64,000 bases of DNA from Veillonella dispar (GTDB taxonomy: Bacteria > Bacillota > Negativicutes > Veillonellales > Veillonellaceae): positions 765,952-829,951 of the forward strand of contig NZ_LR134375.1 in assembly GCF_900637515.1 (NCBI RefSeq). The letters run 5' to 3'. The notes below the pieces were generated by a model. That model saw only the letters and a program-made list of their open reading frames with translations, made no database searches and was not told the origin of the DNA. Positions 61,501 to 64,000 of the stretch are shown piece by piece. Both the position numbers and the translations under genes were made by a program. Positions within the stretch are counted from its first letter, which is position 1, and the number at the start of each line of letters is the position of its first letter.

Positions 61501-64000
61501 ATAAAGTAGATCAAAACATTGACGCTAAAATCAATGCTAATAACACTACAATCATTAACAAAGTTGATAAAAATATTGATGTAAAGATCAATGAAAATAA
61601 CACTCAAATCAACAATACAATCAACAAAAAAGTTGGCGATGTAAATGTTAAGATTGATGGCGTTAAAGGTGATGTAGCTGGTCTTACTGCACGTGTAGAT
61701 CGTCATGATCAACGTTTAGATTACTTACAAGGCAACATTGTAGATAACTCTACACGTATTAGTGCTAATGAAGATGCTATCAAAGCATTAAAAGGTCAAG
61801 TTGGTACTACAATTAAAAATATCGAAACTACAATTAATAACAAGATTACAGAAAATAATGTAACTATTAATAAAAATATCGATACTAAGATTGAAGCTAA
61901 CAACACTGTTATCAACCAAAATATTGATAATAAAATCAACAGCAATAATACAACAATCATTAATAAAGTAGATCAAAACATTGATGCTAAAATCAATGCT
62001 AATAACACTACAATTCTTAACAAAGTTGATAAAAACATCGATGTAAAAATCAATGAAAATAACAAACAAATCAACAACACAATCAATACTAAGATTGGTG
62101 ATGTAAATGTTAAGATTGATGGCGTTAAAGGTGACTTGAATGGTCTTAAAGGTGATTTAGATGGCCTTAAAGGTCGTGTAGATCGTCATGACCAACGTTT
62201 AGACTACTTACAAGATAATATTGCTGATAACTCTACACGTATCTCTGTAGTTGAAGATGGTGTGAAAGCTAATGCAAAAGATATTAATGTAGTAGGTACA
62301 ATTGCAATGGAAAACCGTCAATTCATTGGCGATAATAAAGTTGCTATTGCTAACAACACTAAAAACATCAACATCAATGCTAAAGCTATCGATGAGTTAA
62401 AAGGTCAAGTAGGTCAATCCTCTACAGTTATCAACGATATTAAGAAACAAATTACTAATATCAACGGTAAAGTAGAAAATAACACTACAAACATTGCTAA
62501 TAACACAACTAATATTGCTAAAAATACTACAGCAATTAATAACGTAAACGTTAAAGTTGATGCTAATGCAAACGCTATCGTAGATAATAGCAAACGTATT
62601 GATGCAACTAATGTAAAAGTAGATGTTAATACTACTAACATTGCTAACAATACAACAGCAATTAACAATGTAAACGTTAAAGTTGATGGTGTTAAAGGCG
62701 ACTTGAATGGTCTTACTAAACGTGTAGAACAAAACGAAAAAGACATCAACGTAGCTGGTACAATTGCAATTGAAAACCGTAAATTCATTGGCGACAACAA
62801 AGCTGCTATTGCAAATAACACTACAAATATCAATGTTAATGCAAAAGCTATTGATGAATTAAAAGGTCAAGTAGGTAAATCTTCTACAGTGATCAATGAT
62901 ATTAAAAACCAAATTACTAATATCAATGGTAAAGTAGAAAATAATACCACTAACATCGCTAACAATGCTACAAACATTCAAGCTAATGTAGTGGCAATTA
63001 CTGACAATAGCAAACGTATTACTGAAAATACTACAAACATCGCAAACAATACTACAAACATTGCTAATAACACTACAGCTATTAACAATGTAAATGTAAA
63101 AGTTGATGGTGTTAAAGGTGACTTGAATGGTCTTACTAAACGTGTAGAACAAAACGAAAAAGACATCAACGTAGCTGGTACAATTGCAATTGAAAACCGT
63201 AAATTCATTGGCGACAATAAAAAAGCTATCGATGAATTAAAAGGTCAAGTTGGTACTACTATCACTAATATCGAATCTACTATTAATAACAAGATTGAAG
63301 CTAACAACACTACAATCCTTAATAAAGTAGATCAAAATATTGATGCTAAGATTACTGCTAATAACACTGTAATTAACCAAAACATTGCTAATGCAATCAA
63401 TGAAAATAATACAACAATCATTAACAAAGTTGATAAAAACATTGATGTGAAAATCAATGAAAACAATAAGCAAATCAACAACACAATCAATACTAAGATT
63501 GGTGATGTTAATGTTAAGATTGATGGCGTTAAAGGTGATGTAGCTGGTCTTACTGCACGTGTAGATCGTCATGATCAACGCTTAGATTACTTACAAGGTA
63601 ACATTGTAGATAACTCTACACGTATTAGCGCTAATGAAGATGCTATTAAAGCATTAAAGGGCCAAGTTGGTACAACAGTTACTAATGTTGAAAATACAAT
63701 CAACGCTAAGATTGAAGCAAACAACACAGTAATTAGAAACGATATCAACACTGCAATTACTAATAACAACACTGTTATTAACAATAACATTGCAACTGCA
63801 ATCAACGAAAACAATAAAACAATCATTAACAAAGTAGATCAAAATATTGATGCTAAGATTGCTGAAAACAATACAGTAATTAACAACACAATTAACAGCA
63901 AAGTTAATGAAGTAAATGTTAAGGTTGATGCTAACGCAAAAGCAATTGTTGATAATAGCAAAGCTATTACTGACATTAAAGCTAATGTGACAAATATCAG
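58551..64000 (+). CDS. Trimeric autotransporter adhesin, N-terminal part (runs off the window)
   Basis: The frame is open from ATG 58551 to the right edge, giving at least 1816 codons. It starts with an extended signal peptide region (MNKVFKVVWSATKHAYVVTS, then a hydrophobic stretch ending VANA, about residue 50), typical of type Vc secretion in bacteria with an outer membrane. A short linker and a Gln-rich stretch follow (58809-58967, repeats of QQQWQQQVPQ). The rest is a left-handed coiled-coil stalk rich in Asn, Ile, Thr and Lys, built of modules with VDRHDQRLDYLQ, GTIAMENR and AIDELKGHVG. No YadA-like head or membrane anchor is inside the window. Role: surface attachment or co-aggregation (inferred). 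Confidence 0.93.
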   Translation, partial: MNKVFKVVWSATKHAYVVTSELAKSHQKSATTIVAAVILAASFSGGVANASSPEDWARADLIGSQRWLTPDQNAWGHMQDQHQVDSQQLDQQQQQQQQQQQQWQQQEPQQQQWQQQVPQQQQQQQQWQQQVPQQQQQQQIPKKGGSTGNTVINNYYTVVTTDVENVKKNTHNINVVNKKVDINTTNINTVNNKVESVKTDINKINANITNINAKVDKNSKDIEGLKGKVGTQITNIQQDITNINNNIDAKFTKINNDIDVKIDNKITNITNNVVNNVNTNIDASVKKHIEANNTNIINQVNQNINTAVQNNNTTILNKVDEKIENNNTTIINNVNKDVDVKINDIKTNINNTKNELNTNISNVKNELNQNINNVDIKVNNNKKAIDNLTVNVNNNSKSIADLTAKVENNTQNIDANNTFIMENRKFIGDNKKAINENKKAIDELKGKVGTTINNINTTIDNKINENNTKIINEVNHNVDVKINDSKTNIISEVNKTINSKIEANNTTIINKVNNDVDTKINAVKTDITNINNTVNNVSAKVDSNTTNITNNTTNINKNATAITELNTKVDNQGKVLVNHEGRIQELEQDNKTIKTDVANTQNQVNINTKDIADLKGKVGQNIGNVQVDIKDIKNNITNINNKVEANTVAINKVDVKVNGVKGDLDGLKGRVDRHDQRLDYLQDNIADNSTRISIVEDGVKANTKDINVVGTIAMENRTLIGANQKAIDELKGHVGTQITNIETTINKKIEANNTTIINKVDGNIDAKIEKNNTVINNNINNVNAKTEVNAKAITDNSKRIDANSARISNNEKAINELKGHVGTQITNIENTITNKINENNTVINKNIDAKIEANNTTILNKVDNNIDVKINANNIKVDQKIDGVKGDLDGLTKRVAQNEKDINVAGTIAIENRTLIGANKKAIDELKGHVGNQITNIENTITNKINENNTVINKTIDNKIEANNTVINQNIDNKINSNNTTIINKVDQNIDAKINANNTTIINKVDKNIDVKINENNTQINNTINKKVGDVNVKIDGVKGDVAGLTARVDRHDQRLDYLQGNIVDNSTRISANEDAIKALKGQVGTTIKNIETTINNKITENNVTINKNIDTKIEANNTVINQNIDNKINSNNTTIINKVDQNIDAKINANNTTILNKVDKNIDVKINENNKQINNTINTKIGDVNVKIDGVKGDLNGLKGDLDGLKGRVDRHDQRLDYLQDNIADNSTRISVVEDGVKANAKDINVVGTIAMENRQFIGDNKVAIANNTKNININAKAIDELKGQVGQSSTVINDIKKQITNINGKVENNTTNIANNTTNIAKNTTAINNVNVKVDANANAIVDNSKRIDATNVKVDVNTTNIANNTTAINNVNVKVDGVKGDLNGLTKRVEQNEKDINVAGTIAIENRKFIGDNKAAIANNTTNINVNAKAIDELKGQVGKSSTVINDIKNQITNINGKVENNTTNIANNATNIQANVVAITDNSKRITENTTNIANNTTNIANNTTAINNVNVKVDGVKGDLNGLTKRVEQNEKDINVAGTIAIENRKFIGDNKKAIDELKGQVGTTITNIESTINNKIEANNTTILNKVDQNIDAKITANNTVINQNIANAINENNTTIINKVDKNIDVKINENNKQINNTINTKIGDVNVKIDGVKGDVAGLTARVDRHDQRLDYLQGNIVDNSTRISANEDAIKALKGQVGTTVTNVENTINAKIEANNTVIRNDINTAITNNNTVINNNIATAINENNKTIINKVDQNIDAKIAENNTVINNTINSKVNEVNVKVDANAKAIVDNSKAITDIKANVTNI
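62701..62797 (+). repeat. Adhesin stalk module repeat, copy 1 of a 97-bp identical block
   Basis: The 97 bases are identical to 63121-63217, exactly 420 bases downstream, inside modules that begin KVDGVKGDLNGLTKRVEQNE. It shows recent copying or conversion between stalk modules. Confidence 0.85.
63121..63217 (+). repeat. Adhesin stalk module repeat, copy 2 of a 97-bp identical block
   Basis: Second copy of the block at 62701-62797. After 63217 the two modules diverge: this one goes directly to AIDELKGQVG, while the earlier one has an additional Asn/Thr-rich insert. Confidence 0.85.

Noticed and set aside
58815-63842. Long reading frames on the minus strand under the adhesin
   Set aside because: They are mirror images of the repetitive Asn/Gln/Lys codons of the adhesin gene, give low-complexity products and have no ribosome binding sites.

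Overview
The window looks like a chromosomal segment of Veillonella or a very close relative (class Negativicutes, Firmicutes with an outer membrane). This rests on the low GC content, a trimeric autotransporter with an extended signal peptide, a large anaerobic (cbi-type) cobalamin gene set that includes a secreted CbiK, an OFA-type transporter, a superoxide reductase, and several related secreted proteins. The genus is my inference; I could not search a database.

Layout. (1) 1-12949 is an accessory block. Two members of a secreted family sharing an INIPGA motif (199-1419, 11738-12949) bracket a YjbR-like gene, a complete type I restriction-modification operon (hsdM, hsdS, hsdR) and a two-gene Gabija anti-phage module (gajA, gajB). 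(2) 12950-16050 holds two near-identical copies of a type I toxin-antitoxin cassette, each with a 25-residue membrane peptide and an antisense RNA on the other strand. They form 419-bp direct repeats around an OFA-family transporter whose leader resembles a ZTP riboswitch. (3) 16092-31246 carries mostly transporters and housekeeping genes (ThrE- and YkvI-type membrane proteins, phosphatase, amino-acid permease with PuuD-like hydrolase, AEC carrier, lipid flippase, class II aldolase, RluA-type pseudouridine synthase). Between them lie two more INIPGA paralogues, one broken by a single stop codon, and an unusual 52-bp repeat array. (4) 31452-34619 has a WG-repeat secreted protein, an IS200-type element and yajQ.

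(5) 34691-50146 is a cobalamin region: cbiD-E-T-F-G-H-J-C, then a BtuCD/FecCD-like permease and ATPase; a divergent pair on the minus strand (binding lipoprotein and a signal-peptide-bearing CbiK); then a degenerate CbiK-like protein, an intact CbiK, cbiL, cbiA and cobO. Together these cover corrin-ring synthesis from cobalt insertion to adenosylated cobyrinic acid a,c-diamide. The later steps (cbiP, cbiB, cobU, cobS, cobT) are not in the window, and neither is a recognisable cobalamin riboswitch.

(6) 50295-58171 has superoxide reductase, aspartate kinase, a second IS200 copy, an M16C metallopeptidase, glutamyl-Q tRNA(Asp) synthetase, a CoA-binding protein and a thioredoxin with a CGYC active site. 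(7) 58551 to the right edge is the N-terminal part of a very large trimeric autotransporter adhesin made of repeated coiled-coil stalk modules; it runs off the window.

The most promising observations are the duplicated toxin/antisense cassettes, the INIPGA family that brackets the defence genes, the riboswitch-like leader of the OFA transporter, the three different CbiK-type proteins, the palindromically arranged 52-bp array, and a TTCGATA motif shared by the superoxide reductase and thioredoxin promoters.
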